Shown here: piece after piece, positions 9,336 to 18,152 of the stretch | How the letters are laid out: each line of letters opens with the position of its first letter | Numbering within the stretch: position 1 is the stretch's first letter | Source: Candidatus Thorarchaeota archaeon | GTDB lineage: Archaea; Asgardarchaeota; Thorarchaeia; Thorarchaeales; Thorarchaeaceae | Assembly (NCBI GenBank): GCA_011364905.1 | Contig: RDNZ01000005.1 | Coordinates: 49,313 to 113,312 of the forward strand | DNA length: 64,000 nucleotides | Direction: 5' to 3' | Translations under genes and position numbers: made by a program | The notes under the pieces: model-generated | What the model was told of the DNA's origin: nothing | Database searches by the model: none | What the model saw: only the letters and a program-made list of their open reading frames with translations

Positions 9336-10115
9336 CTAGCGATGAGCAATCACAACCATGCGTTCAGAATTAGAAGCATACGGAAGTCGGGGAAGAAAGT
9401 GCTGGCCGTAGAATTCCACTTTTGAGAATCCGACCTCTTCAAGCATCTCTCGAATCTCAAGGGCAGTATACACTCGGGTGTCATTATTTGAGAGCGCGTC
9501 TTTATCCATCAGGACAAGTCGATCCTCTTCCGTGTCGATAAACACAGCAGGACGACCGATGAGGACACCTGCATGTGCATCCAGAACATGAGGCTCATTC
9601 AATAGAAAACCCTCTTCCAGTTGGGTCCAAGTCTTCTGGAACTTTGGCAAGTTGTAAGGATTCATTAGGTCAAGCAGAAGGCAGCCACCCTCAAGCAATG
9701 CGTCATAGGTCTCTTTCAGCACATGCTTATTCATCTCATGATCAAAGAATCCAAAACTATGACTGAGCATGACTGCAGCTTTGAACTGCGATTTGAAGGA
9801 CATGTCCCTCATATCGCCGGCATAGAAGTTGGTATCTACCTTGGCATCCTTTGCGCTTCTCTTTGCAAATTCAATCAAAGACTGCGCTATGTCAAATGCT
9901 GTTACTTTGAAACCCTGCTTGGCAAATTCAATAGACTGGTATCCTGCGCCACAAGCGATATCCAGTATTTCATTGCCTTTCTTAAGATTCAAGACCTCAA
10001 TGATGAAGGATACAACGAGCTTGTCATACTGGTCAATCCCTTGAATTGATTGGCGGTGTCGTACACGAATGATTTCAGCCCAGAACTCATCCCAGCCAAG
10101 TTCGACCTTCTCCAT
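9336..10115 (-). CDS. Class I SAM-dependent methyltransferase
   Basis: A 259-residue methyltransferase with motif I ILDIACGAGYQSIEFA, the acidic loop at the end of strand 2 (VTAFDIAQ) and motif post-I FYAGDMRDM, the classic SAM-binding Rossmann features. The C-terminal part (ALEIREMLEEVGFSKVEFYG) is the usual substrate-side helix of UbiE/small-molecule methyltransferases. The substrate is unknown. The frame opens at 10187, but the first 24 residues (rich in Met, Ser, Thr) look non-coding, and ATG 10115, preceded by GGAAGTG, gives a natural start. It is monocistronic. Confidence 0.75.
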   Translation of the reverse strand: MEKVELGWDEFWAEIIRVRHRQSIQGIDQYDKLVVSFIIEVLNLKKGNEILDIACGAGYQSIEFAKQGFKVTAFDIAQSLIEFAKRSAKDAKVDTNFYAGDMRDMSFKSQFKAAVMLSHSFGFFDHEMNKHVLKETYDALLEGGCLLLDLMNPYNLPKFQKTWTQLEEGFLLNEPHVLDAHAGVLIGRPAVFIDTEEDRLVLMDKDALSNNDTRVYTALEIREMLEEVGFSKVEFYGQHFLPRLPYASNSERMVVIAHR

Positions 10116-10187
10116 TGATTTGCACTTCCAATCGATGCCCTGCATTGACTTGGATATGAAGATTGTCATGGTGAAACTAGTTGTCAT

Positions 10188-10607
10188 GAAAAGATCGGTT
10201 TCACCAATATAGGAACAGACCTAACCTATCATTGTGGATGCTGCAGTGCGTTAGAGGTCGATGAGATTATGTTCACGAACGAGAAGAAAATTAGAAAATG
10301 GAGAGTCCGCATTTTTCCTTTCTCCGCCGGGAGGGACGCAGTACAACAGGAAAACTCGAAATGAGCATAACCTGCGGGCTTCTCCACCTGAAACGAAGGT
10401 AAGTTATCTAAAAAACCTTTAGGTTGTCTACAAAAGTATCACTTTTGACTAATTTTCGTCAAGTCTTTCTAATTTTTGGACTGTTACTAAAAGATGAGTT
10501 GCGTATGGGAAAAAACCGGTCTTTGAACGAAATGAACAGCAAAAAATGAGGATTGCGTACCCAAATATGTGAATCAACGATATGAAAAAGGCAAATCAAG
10601 AAGTGAT
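10188..10607. other. 420-base gap; possible folded element, otherwise empty
   Basis: There is no convincing protein here. On the plus strand between about 10309 and 10395, GGAGA/TCTCC and a nested AGG..CTC..GAG..CCT arrangement could fold into hairpins. On the minus strand this stretch is downstream of tRNA-Gln, so it could be trailer sequence. CCTATATTGG on the minus strand near 10210 may be the promoter of the methyltransferase. I do not recognise a known RNA. Confidence 0.25.
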
Positions 10608-10683
10608 TGGTAGCCCCGCCAGGATTTGAACCTAGGTCCGGTGGGCCAGAACCACCGATGCTGGACCACTACACCACGGGGCT
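10608..10683 (-). tRNA. tRNA-Gln (anticodon CUG)
   Basis: Read on the minus strand, a 73-nt cloverleaf plus encoded CCA: acceptor AGCCCCG pairs with CGGGGCT, the anticodon stem GGTGG/CCACC encloses loop TTCTGGC with anticodon CTG, the T arm has GGTTCAAATCC, and the discriminator is A followed by genomic CCA. No intron. A TATA-like AAAAATAC on the minus strand near 10710, about 25 nt upstream of the 5' end, fits an archaeal tRNA promoter. Confidence 0.95.
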
Positions 10684-10750
10684 ATGTGTGGCTCCGAAGT
10701 CTGCTAGTGTATTTTTCATCTTTTCGGTTCGAAGGCAAACTAGACGCTTC

Positions 10751-10760
10751 TTTTATAAAA
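10751..10760 (+). promoter_or_regulatory. TATA box of the creatininase-family gene (leaderless)
   Basis: TTTTATAAAA lies 30-39 bases before the ATG at 10790. Archaeal transcription normally begins about 25 nt after this box, so the message would start a few bases before the ATG, making a leaderless transcript. No Shine-Dalgarno is present before the ATG, in agreement. Confidence 0.6.
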
Positions 10761-10789
10761 AGACTCAGCTAAGCCATCACGATTTAGAA

Positions 10790-11536
10790 ATGCCACTCTG
10801 GTCGGAACTCACTCACGGAAACTTCAAAGAAATAGCTTGCAAAACTGAAGTTGTAGTCATGGTGACTGGAGCTCTCGAAGCTCATGGAAAGCACCTTCCT
10901 CTTGGGACAGATACAATACTTCCTGAGTCTCTCGGAACCCAGATAGCTAAGAGAACAAACGCACTAGTCCTTCCAGCAATCCCATTTGGTGAGAGCTGGT
11001 CGTTTGATCAGTACGATGGGACCATCTCGATTCAGTCAGATGTTTTGACAGGATACTATGAGTCAGTCATGACAGCCATATTCAAACATGGATTTCATTA
11101 TATTGTGGCATTGAATGGCCACGGAGGAAACGACCCGATTCTACGCCAAGCCGCGAGAAAGGCAACTCAAGAGGGGGAAAGGACAGTCGTTATCGTGAAC
11201 TGGTGGAGAGATCTGGCAAAGTCTGTGCGAGAACTAGTAGAAGAAACTCCAGGAGGCCACGCGGCGGAGGATGAGACTTCTGAAGCCATGCATGTACGCC
11301 CTGACCTCGTTGACATGACTGTTGCTGAGGCACATCGCATCGAAACGAAGTTCACCATTGTATCTGGGGCTTATCGAAAAGACCTTCTCCCATCCGCGGT
11401 TTATGGAGACCCAAGAAAAGCATCAGGGGAAAAAGGCAAAGCCATCATGGAACAGGCTGAGAAAGAACTCCTTGAGCTGATTAATCAATTAGAACAGGGA
11501 CAACTCCCTGTTGAAAAAACTAGATTCCAACCTTAA
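10790..11536 (+). CDS. Creatininase-family amidohydrolase
   Basis: A 248-residue metal-dependent hydrolase: GALEAHGKHLPLGTDT carries the metal-binding Glu/His/Asp set, NGHGGND a second His/Asp set, and HAAEDETSEAM the catalytic Glu motif. Archaeal members include ArfB, the FAPy deformylase of flavin/F420 synthesis, as well as creatinine-type amidases and MftE peptidases; the motif set does not decide between them. A longer frame from 10607 would run through the tRNA-Gln gene, so it is not real. The start at ATG 10790 is supported by the TATA box. Its 3' end overlaps the convergent GTPase gene by 17 bases. Confidence 0.8.
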   Translation: MPLWSELTHGNFKEIACKTEVVVMVTGALEAHGKHLPLGTDTILPESLGTQIAKRTNALVLPAIPFGESWSFDQYDGTISIQSDVLTGYYESVMTAIFKHGFHYIVALNGHGGNDPILRQAARKATQEGERTVVIVNWWRDLAKSVRELVEETPGGHAAEDETSEAMHVRPDLVDMTVAEAHRIETKFTIVSGAYRKDLLPSAVYGDPRKASGEKGKAIMEQAEKELLELINQLEQGQLPVEKTRFQP

Positions 11537-12332
11537 AGATTAGGGCATCTCGAAGGACCCGTTGAAACATGCGTAGAAGGTTCTTTCCTTCAGTGGCGAT
11601 AGTGTCAAATACCGGATATCCCTCCAAATCCAACATCTGGACCATATAGTCAAGGGGCAGTGCGTTTGGAAGGTCCCTCTTGTTCAACGCCACAATGATA
11701 GGGAGTGTTGCCATCCTATCGGTACCTAATGCAATTCTGAGCTCTTGTATCGATGCAAGATTCTCATTCATCTGTTCAGGCGTAGAGTCTGCCATGAAGA
11801 TTAAGCCATCACAATCTCGTAACACTTTGATTCGCTGGCTTGCATGTCGTCTCTGTCCAGCCACAGTAAAAACATCAAACACAACCATCTCGCTCGCTGA
11901 AACCGGAACGAAGTCGAAGAAGGTCGTTCGACCGAGCTCATCATGAATCTCAATTATCTTTCCCTTGGCGAGCGAGCGAACATTAGCAAACAACCATCGG
12001 AGAGCAGTGGTCTTCCCAGAGAGAGATGGCCCATAGAAAACAATCTTGATGTGAACCCTTCCTACTTCGTCGCGTTTCAAGATATGACCTGGTACAATCT
12101 CAGCCGCGCTTTGAGGCTTAATACTAGCCCGTCGAGCATACGCAGCGGTTGCTTCGGGATCAAAACGAACCTCCTCTGAAGAAGCGACTAGCGTACCCAT
12201 AGGTGCAGGAGTTGACTCAGGAACGGGTGGAGTTTCAACCGCAGGTTTGGCATCAACACTAACTTCTACTGATACTTCCTCTTCATCTTCAGGCTTCTTG
12301 GAGCGCCCGGTCAACCTGCGGAACACAGACAA
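11520..12332 (-). CDS. MglA-like small GTPase with an N-terminal extension
   Basis: A 270-residue protein with about 90 residues of low-complexity Glu/Val/Pro-rich N-terminus, then a Ras-superfamily GTPase domain: G1 GPSLSGKTT near 106, GRTTFFDF (the MglA-type strand after switch I), G3-like TVAGQRRH and G4 NKRD. The FFDF element and GQ at switch II are typical of bacterial/archaeal MglA, the polarity GTPase that pairs with Roadblock (MglB-type) partners; Roadblock proteins occur elsewhere in this window (19.4 kb, 58 kb, 61 kb). Starts TTG 12332 and GTG 12326 are both possible behind GGAGAGG. No lipidation motif at the C-terminus. Confidence 0.8.
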   Translation of the reverse strand: MSVFRRLTGRSKKPEDEEEVSVEVSVDAKPAVETPPVPESTPAPMGTLVASSEEVRFDPEATAAYARRASIKPQSAAEIVPGHILKRDEVGRVHIKIVFYGPSLSGKTTALRWLFANVRSLAKGKIIEIHDELGRTTFFDFVPVSASEMVVFDVFTVAGQRRHASQRIKVLRDCDGLIFMADSTPEQMNENLASIQELRIALGTDRMATLPIIVALNKRDLPNALPLDYMVQMLDLEGYPVFDTIATEGKNLLRMFQRVLRDALIFKVGI

Positions 12333-12433
12333 ACGCCTCTCCAGAATTTAGGATACTCAATCACCGTTTAAATCTTAGGGGGCTTTCATCCGCAGTAGGC
12401 TTTATCAACTAAAAGGCTTTGGAGAGATTCATA

Positions 12434-13558
12434 ATGACAGATTTGATTGAATCAGAGTTCATCTCTAAGACATGGCCTACACTCAGTCAGATGACTTACC
12501 TGAATAATGCCTCGACTGGGATTCCACCAGTCAACGCTTTCAAAGCAATGAAGCAGTATTTGGACAATAGTGCAAATGCAGCTGGTAAAATCGAAGACAC
12601 ACTCAAGGCATTCAAAGAGATTCGACAGAATCTTGCTACGCTTCTTGGTGGAGATTACAACCAATATGCATTCGTGCCAAGTACTAGTGAGGGAGTCAAC
12701 ACAATCGCGCATAGCGTGGAATATCCTCCAGGCTCAAACGTTGTGCTCTGCGACCTCGAATTTCCAGCCAATTATGTTCCTTGGCAGAACGCAAGCAAGC
12801 TGTACGGTTTTGACCTTCGAGTTGTAAAATCAGATGAGGGCGCGGCTCCCTTGGAATCATTCAAGGACAAGGTCGATGAAAATACAAAGGTCATTGCTGT
12901 AAGCCAGATTCAGTTTGGTACGGGATTCAGATCAGATTTGAGTAGACTCTCAAAACTTGCGCATGACAACTCTGCCATTCTATCTGTTGACGTGATTCAG
13001 GCTGCAGGATGCATCGATACAGACTTGGTGAAGTCAGGCGTAGACTTCGCAACCGGACAATCAGCGAAATGGTTGCTAGGACCTATCGGAGCAGGGTACA
13101 TCTTTGTTGGGCAGTCAGTACTAGAGAAACTGCGACCTCGGTTCATTGGATGGTGGGGAGTTGAAGAGCTCATGGAGTTCGAATACCGTGAACGGACACC
13201 ACTACCTGATGCACGAAAATTTCAGGTAGGATCACCATCAATGGTATCATATGTTGGATTGTTGGAATCATTGAAGACCCTACTTCAGATTCCTGGTAAA
13301 GTTAGAGAGACAGCGGCTCTAAGTAATTCAGATTATCTCCGTAAGCGGCTCTCAGAGCGCGACATTCCATTCTATGACTTCGGTCCGGAGAACAATTCAG
13401 CTATTGTTTCCTGCAAACCCCAAGATGTTGAAAAGCTCCATGAAGAATTGTTGAAGAACAAGATTCATTGCTCTGTAAGGAATGGCAGACTACGAATATC
13501 ACCTCACTTGTATAATAATCAGGATGAGATTGACAAAATTGTCGATAATTTGAGGTGA
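12434..13558 (+). CDS. Class V aminotransferase / cysteine-desulfurase-like PLP enzyme
   Basis: A 374-residue fold-type I PLP enzyme. The N-terminal YLNNASTG loop, the VPSTSEGVNTIAH cofactor-phosphate region, SVDVIQAAG (the Asp that contacts the PLP ring) and the Schiff-base Lys in GQSAKWLLGPIGAG follow the class V order. No conserved active-site Cys loop of a true IscS/SufS is obvious, so other class V reactions (isopenicillin-N-epimerase-like, kynureninase-like) remain possible. ATG 12434 has GGAGAG 7 nt upstream and is preferred to TTG 12419. Its stop lies inside GAGGTGA, which doubles as ribosome site of the next gene. Confidence 0.8.
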   Translation: MTDLIESEFISKTWPTLSQMTYLNNASTGIPPVNAFKAMKQYLDNSANAAGKIEDTLKAFKEIRQNLATLLGGDYNQYAFVPSTSEGVNTIAHSVEYPPGSNVVLCDLEFPANYVPWQNASKLYGFDLRVVKSDEGAAPLESFKDKVDENTKVIAVSQIQFGTGFRSDLSRLSKLAHDNSAILSVDVIQAAGCIDTDLVKSGVDFATGQSAKWLLGPIGAGYIFVGQSVLEKLRPRFIGWWGVEELMEFEYRERTPLPDARKFQVGSPSMVSYVGLLESLKTLLQIPGKVRETAALSNSDYLRKRLSERDIPFYDFGPENNSAIVSCKPQDVEKLHEELLKNKIHCSVRNGRLRISPHLYNNQDEIDKIVDNLR

Positions 13559-13562
13559 CTCG

Positions 13563-14249
13563 ATGCTAGATCAAATCGCAGACTCAATCTATTTCATAGA
13601 GAGTAGGTCATTCGATTCAAACATCACCTACATCAAGTCAGGAAACCATGAGATTCTTGTGGACACAGGCACGGGGCTCTATTCATCGGCGCTTGATAGA
13701 GATTTGCAGACGCAGGGTTCATCATTGGAGTCGATAACTGACGTGGTCCTTACCCACTGCCATATCGATCATATCGGTGGCGTAGTACCGCTCTTGGAAG
13801 TAGGATCACCAAAACTCTATCTTCACAAGGCAGAGGCCGAGTCTATTAACAGTGGCGACATGAGCCCTACGCTTAGTGACACCTTTGGAGCAGACCTCCC
13901 ACTATTCAAAATTGATGTCATACTTGAAGAGGGGAGCTTGATTGACTTCGGAGATATTAGACTCAAAGTGTTCCACACACCAGGACACTCAGCCGGGAGT
14001 ATCGTGATGAGAGTGGAAGGCTCAGGAATCCTATTCACTGGAGACACGCTATTCCCCGGTGGTAGTTTTGGCAGAGTTGACTTCCCAACTGGTGATCCGC
14101 TCAAACTTGTGGAGTCGCTTAGACGGATCTCTGAGATGGAGTTTGAGATTGGTTTGCCTGGACATATGAGTGCCATGAAGCATGACGCTCGTCGGTCTGC
14201 ACTTACATCGTATCAGATGGCGAAGAATTGGTTCAATGTGAGTGGTTGA
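13563..14249 (+). CDS. MBL-fold metallohydrolase (glyoxalase II-like)
   Basis: A 228-residue metallo-beta-lactamase-fold hydrolase with THCHIDHIGG (metal ligands HxHxDH), FHTPGHSAGS, FTGDTLFP and LPGHMS, the full set for a binuclear site. Size and spacing match glyoxalase II-type thioesterases; persulfide dioxygenases and lactonases share these motifs. The start codon follows the previous stop by 4 nt and the GAGGTGA overlapping that stop is its ribosome site, so translation is coupled to the PLP enzyme and the two probably act on related metabolites. Confidence 0.8.
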   Translation: MLDQIADSIYFIESRSFDSNITYIKSGNHEILVDTGTGLYSSALDRDLQTQGSSLESITDVVLTHCHIDHIGGVVPLLEVGSPKLYLHKAEAESINSGDMSPTLSDTFGADLPLFKIDVILEEGSLIDFGDIRLKVFHTPGHSAGSIVMRVEGSGILFTGDTLFPGGSFGRVDFPTGDPLKLVESLRRISEMEFEIGLPGHMSAMKHDARRSALTSYQMAKNWFNVSG

Positions 14250-14444
14250 CAAGAACAAAATCATCATTGTAATACGGGGATAATGTGGGGTATTCTACTA
14301 AGCAAAGAATATATGAGATAAATCGTTTGAGCGTGAGTGTCGATGATGACACCATCAGTGGAAAAGCCGTCGGCATTAATGCTCAAAACAGACTCTCAGA
14401 CCATCTTGATGGCCTTGAGGGGATAAAGAATAAACAATCCATCA

Positions 14445-15293
14445 GTGAGTGTGGAATATTTGACTGACCCTCCTCGTGACTTGGAAGAACTACTAAAAGA
14501 GTTCAAGCCCGAGAAGAAGGCTCGTTTTCAAGCATTCGACAGGGTAATCAGTGCACTCAATACACCCAGCCAATCACTCTTTGTCACAGACAACGATAAC
14601 GAGGTCGACACATTTCATCGAGAATTCGACCAATTCTTGGTTTTAACAGGAAGAATGGAGGAAGGTGGAGAACGACCATATCATATGGTGCGAATCGGAT
14701 ACGACGGCGATATGTTAGATGATATGTTTAGAATCGTTGTTTCAGAGGAAGCCGCAAACTTCAAACCATCCTCCTTAGATGTCAACATGCTCTATTCCAA
14801 GCAAGCCATCTTTCAACACCTCTATGAGATAATCACCAAAGACAAGTTCATCATTTTCCATATCCCCGAGTTCCCCTTGGCATACTACTTTGAAACTGCG
14901 GTCGTCGTGGATGTGGAGGAACTCTCAGATGTCATGGACCCATCTGTCCACGATGATACTATAGTCCGATACCTTAATGACCTTCGTGAACAAGGAGCAG
15001 AGGAGCATAGAAAAACATACAGCTTCTTCTACAGGATCAGTACCTCTTTGTTAATGGAGTTCTCCAATGTCTTTCTTGTTGCCCCAACTGCGGGCATGAA
15101 TCGACATCTTTGTGTGACCAGTTGGCGGACTCAGACACTATTGCTTGGATTCGCCCCGCTCACATGGTCATCTGGGAGTTTCCGAGTGTTTGATTTAAGC
15201 GGCAGAGATATCGATGCTAGATGGGCATACCCCGCACCTCCATCAGATGATCCACGAGTCAAACAATACACACGAATTGTTCCAATGGAATAG
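14445..15293 (+). CDS. Unrecognised soluble protein
   Basis: A 282-residue protein without recognisable motifs, signal peptide or membrane segment. It is rich in Asp/Glu and aromatic residues, and appears to be an alpha/beta protein with a Pro-rich C-terminus (PAPPSDDPR). The GTG at 14445 lacks a clear Shine-Dalgarno (a GTG two codons later is equally possible), but codon use over the whole length looks like that of its neighbours. It lies between the PLP/MBL pair and the CoA operon; the 195-base gap upstream shows no gene. Confidence 0.55.
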   Translation: MSVEYLTDPPRDLEELLKEFKPEKKARFQAFDRVISALNTPSQSLFVTDNDNEVDTFHREFDQFLVLTGRMEEGGERPYHMVRIGYDGDMLDDMFRIVVSEEAANFKPSSLDVNMLYSKQAIFQHLYEIITKDKFIIFHIPEFPLAYYFETAVVVDVEELSDVMDPSVHDDTIVRYLNDLREQGAEEHRKTYSFFYRISTSLLMEFSNVFLVAPTAGMNRHLCVTSWRTQTLLLGFAPLTWSSGSFRVFDLSGRDIDARWAYPAPPSDDPRVKQYTRIVPME

Positions 15294-15344
15294 TAGTCCG
15301 GGATAAACGCATGTGAGAATTAAGTTTCGTAGAGATATTGATTG

Positions 15345-15392
15345 TATATACATGTATATATGCATGATTGAATGTATAAAGAATATTTAATA
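15345..15392 (+). promoter_or_regulatory. Promoter of the CoA operon with an upstream 16-bp palindrome
   Basis: TATTTAATA at 15384-15392 sits about 26 bases before the ATG at 15414, which places the transcript start at or next to the start codon (leaderless). Just upstream, 15345-15360 is a perfect 16-bp palindrome (TATATA-CATG-TATATA), a possible regulator site, though its AT-rich composition makes chance occurrence plausible. Confidence 0.5.
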
Positions 15393-15413
15393 CTCGACCT
15401 GATAGGATAAGAC

Positions 15414-16355
15414 ATGACTGACACTTTGAGACCGCAACAAAACGCAGCAAAGTCTGCAAAGGCATTCGTGCCAGGACATGTCACGGGACTCTTCAGAATC
15501 TTCGATGACAATGAAGATCCTCTTCGTTGCGGTTCGATAGGTGCAGGGTTCTCAGTGACCATCGGAACAGTCACTTCTGTGTCTGTGGTGGATCACCCGT
15601 CACTAGTAGTCAAAGTAGATTACAACAATGAACGAGTAGATGCAAAAGTAACAAATGCGGTGATACAGAGGTTGACAGACGAATATGAGAGGACACTCAA
15701 GGTACACGTGGAACATCAGTCCTCTCTTATTTCAGGCGCCGGAATGGGAGCTTCGGGAGCTGGCGCGCTGGGTACAGCCCTTGCTCTGAGTCATCTGCTT
15801 GATCAGGATATCGAATATGAAAAAGCCGCAAGCTATGCACATGTGGCCGAGATTATTAACCACACAGGTCTTGGAGATGTTCTCGCCCAGACAAAGGGAG
15901 GAATCGAGGTACGAGTGAAGGCTGGGGGACCAGGAGTTGGAAAAATAGAGAACATATCATATCATGATTCTTTACGTGTAGTGTTAGCGGGTGCACCAGG
16001 ACTAGAAACATCTGAAGTTCTGACCAATCCAGTTTCAAGAAAGAGAATCAATTCAGCGGGCGACAGATTGGTATCAAAGATTATTGGCGACCAGAGGATT
16101 GAAACATTCGTGGAGTGCTCCCGCGAATTCGCAGAAGAGGTGGGGCTACAGACCACTCGGGTTAAGAATGCTCTTATTGAGCTCAAGAACGCGGGGCTTG
16201 GTTCCTCTAGCATGATTATGCTCGGTGATTCCGTCTTTTGTCTCTGTGATGAAGCTGAAACAGGTAGGGTTCAGAGAATCCTGTCGAAATATTGGAACTC
16301 AACTGATGTTCGTGTTGCAGGTATTGCACCCGAAGGTGGGAGGCTGTTCAAATGA
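15414..16355 (+). CDS. Pantoate kinase (PoK, GHMP family)
   Basis: A 313-residue GHMP-family kinase. An AFVPGHVTGLF N-terminus, a Gly-rich ATP loop GAGMGASGAGALG at about 108-120, and a TGLGDVLAQTKGGIEVR segment match archaeal pantoate kinase, which phosphorylates pantoate to 4-phosphopantoate in the archaeal CoA route (bacteria instead make pantothenate first). It is the first gene of a four-gene CoA operon, with the next gene overlapping its stop (ATGA). It is probably leaderless. Confidence 0.9.
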   Translation: MTDTLRPQQNAAKSAKAFVPGHVTGLFRIFDDNEDPLRCGSIGAGFSVTIGTVTSVSVVDHPSLVVKVDYNNERVDAKVTNAVIQRLTDEYERTLKVHVEHQSSLISGAGMGASGAGALGTALALSHLLDQDIEYEKAASYAHVAEIINHTGLGDVLAQTKGGIEVRVKAGGPGVGKIENISYHDSLRVVLAGAPGLETSEVLTNPVSRKRINSAGDRLVSKIIGDQRIETFVECSREFAEEVGLQTTRVKNALIELKNAGLGSSSMIMLGDSVFCLCDEAETGRVQRILSKYWNSTDVRVAGIAPEGGRLFK

Positions 16356-17164
16356 CAAAAACTGAAATCCCTCCCGACCATCCCCGAAGAGTATCTTTGG
16401 AAACCAGGGAAGCAATAATTGAAGGGCATGAGGCCCATATTGTTGCAACAGCTGGTCTGCTAGCTCATGGCAGAGGCGAAGCATTTGACTATCTCATTGG
16501 CGAAACAACAACAGATCTAGCCAGAAATGCAGCCCGAGCTGCAGTTGCTGCGTTACTTTCTGCGAGCCATCCAGTGTTGAGCGTCAATGGGAATGTATGC
16601 TCGTTGGTGCCAGAAGAATTAGTGGAGCTGTCAGAGCTCTGCAGAGCGCCACTAGAAATCAACCTGTTCTACTACCGAAAGGAAAGAGAGGATGCCATTA
16701 AAGATGCTCTTTTTGCAGCCGGCGCCAAGGAAGTGCTAGGAACTCATGATCGTCCATCAATGACAATCCCAGAGTTGAGTAGCAACCGTCGAAAAGTTGA
16801 TCCTGAGGGAATTGGATCTGGCGATGTTATCCTTGTTCCATTAGAGGACGGTGACAGAACTGAAGCACTGAAAGCCATTGGCAAATTCGTCATTACCATT
16901 GACCTGAACCCAATGAGTAGAACTGCAGTGTTTTCTGATATCACCATTGTTGACAATGTGGTAAGAACTCTTCCACTCATGACCGAGCTTGCCAGAGAGA
17001 TGAAGGAACTGCCAAAGGAAGAACTTCATCGAATAGTGGAGAGTTTTGATAACACAAAGAATCTTGCTATGGCAGTAGAGGTAATAATCAAGCACCTTGA
17101 AGCGACCGCCAAGGACATTGGCAAAATCAGAGAAAGGAAGAGAACTGGAGTGAAAAAGATTTGA
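16352..17164 (+). CDS. 4-phosphopantoate--beta-alanine ligase (phosphopantothenate synthetase)
   Basis: A 270-residue enzyme of the archaeal phosphopantothenate synthetase family: IPPDHPRRVSLETRE start, RNAARAAVAALLSA, SVNGNVCSLVP and FVITIDLNPMSRTA are the long conserved blocks. It joins phosphopantoate to beta-alanine with ATP, the step after pantoate kinase. Its ATG overlaps the previous stop (ATGA) and its own stop overlaps the TTG start of the next gene (TTGA), the mark of a translationally coupled operon. Confidence 0.93.
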   Translation: MTKTEIPPDHPRRVSLETREAIIEGHEAHIVATAGLLAHGRGEAFDYLIGETTTDLARNAARAAVAALLSASHPVLSVNGNVCSLVPEELVELSELCRAPLEINLFYYRKEREDAIKDALFAAGAKEVLGTHDRPSMTIPELSSNRRKVDPEGIGSGDVILVPLEDGDRTEALKAIGKFVITIDLNPMSRTAVFSDITIVDNVVRTLPLMTELAREMKELPKEELHRIVESFDNTKNLAMAVEVIIKHLEATAKDIGKIRERKRTGVKKI

Positions 17165-18147
17165 AGATAGTTGTAGTGGGATCTGGATCCATTGGGAGTC
17201 TATATGGAGCCTTTCTGAGCCAACTAAAGGATACTGAAGTTATTCTGATTGGTAGAAATCCTCATATTTCCGCCATCCAGAAGAAGGGCCTCAGAATAAA
17301 GGGCATTCTCGGAGACCGTCTCTTCAAGCTAAAAGCTATGAAATTCGCTTCCGAAGTGGATTCTGCAGACCTCGTTATTATAACAACAAAGACCTATGAC
17401 ACTCTGGAAGCAGCCAAGAGCGCTAAACATCTCATCGATGCAGGTGCTTCAGTGCTGCTGATTCAGAATGGTCTTGGAACTGAAGAGGTAGTAGCCAAAG
17501 CCCTAAACACTACTAAAGTCCTTAGGGCAACCACTTGCATGGGTGCACTTCGGACTTCGCCCGGAGTTGTTACTGCGACGGGGTGTGGTCTGACGGAGAT
17601 AGGCTCGAGATACCCAGAGAACAGGGAACTTGTAGAAAGGCTTGTCAAGATGATGAAAGAAGTGGGATTCAAAGTCAGATCGAGCGAAAACATCGAAGGA
17701 GTCGTGTGGACAAAAACACTCGTAAACTGCGGCATAAATCCTGTTGGCGCCCTGACTGGTCTTTCTAATGGTGAGGTTTACAAAAATCACATTCTTCGAG
17801 GTTTGATTGTAAGACTTGTGGAAGAAGCTGTTCAAGTAGTCGATGCCCTTGGTGTGGAACTTACAACCGACGACCCGATTAGGTATGCACTTGGTACTGC
17901 AAAAGCGACTGGAGACAATATTAACTCAATGCTGCAAGACCTTCAAGCAGGAAAGAGAACTGAAATTGATGCAATAACCGGTGAAATCATTCGATTGGCC
18001 AAAGAGCATGGCATCGAAACACCCTCAAATGAGGCAGTCTATGCTCTTGTGAAAGCTTTAGAGTCTAGGAATCTCAAGGAAGGTAAGAAACTAGCTGAAG
18101 TTGACGTTCTGAAGGTAGCTGACCTCGTTGAGGCAATAACCGGGTGA
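17161..18147 (+). CDS. panE: Ketopantoate 2-reductase
   Basis: A 328-residue NAD(P)H-dependent reductase of the ApbA/PanE family: an N-terminal Rossmann motif VGSGSIGSLYGA, VIITTKTYDT, and the catalytic-domain sequence WTKTLVNCGINPVGALTGLSNGEV with the conserved Lys and Asn. It reduces 2-dehydropantoate to pantoate, the substrate of the kinase two genes upstream. TTG start overlaps the preceding stop by 4 nt. Of the pantoate branch only ketopantoate hydroxymethyltransferase is not in the window. Confidence 0.9.
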   Translation: MKIVVVGSGSIGSLYGAFLSQLKDTEVILIGRNPHISAIQKKGLRIKGILGDRLFKLKAMKFASEVDSADLVIITTKTYDTLEAAKSAKHLIDAGASVLLIQNGLGTEEVVAKALNTTKVLRATTCMGALRTSPGVVTATGCGLTEIGSRYPENRELVERLVKMMKEVGFKVRSSENIEGVVWTKTLVNCGINPVGALTGLSNGEVYKNHILRGLIVRLVEEAVQVVDALGVELTTDDPIRYALGTAKATGDNINSMLQDLQAGKRTEIDAITGEIIRLAKEHGIETPSNEAVYALVKALESRNLKEGKKLAEVDVLKVADLVEAITG

Positions 18148-18152
18148 AGTAG

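Noticed and set aside
10309..10395. Box C/D or H/ACA guide RNA downstream of tRNA-Gln
   Set aside because: Partial ATGA and CTGA boxes occur, but the second pair and the expected spacing are missing; stems are short.
10607..10789. Long N-terminal extension of the creatininase-family gene
   Set aside because: It runs through the tRNA-Gln gene on the other strand, has no family similarity, and a TATA box and internal ATG 10790 give a natural start.
15345..15360. The TATATACATGTATATA palindrome as a certain operator
   Set aside because: AT-rich palindromes are likely by chance in an archaeal promoter region; kept only as a possible site.
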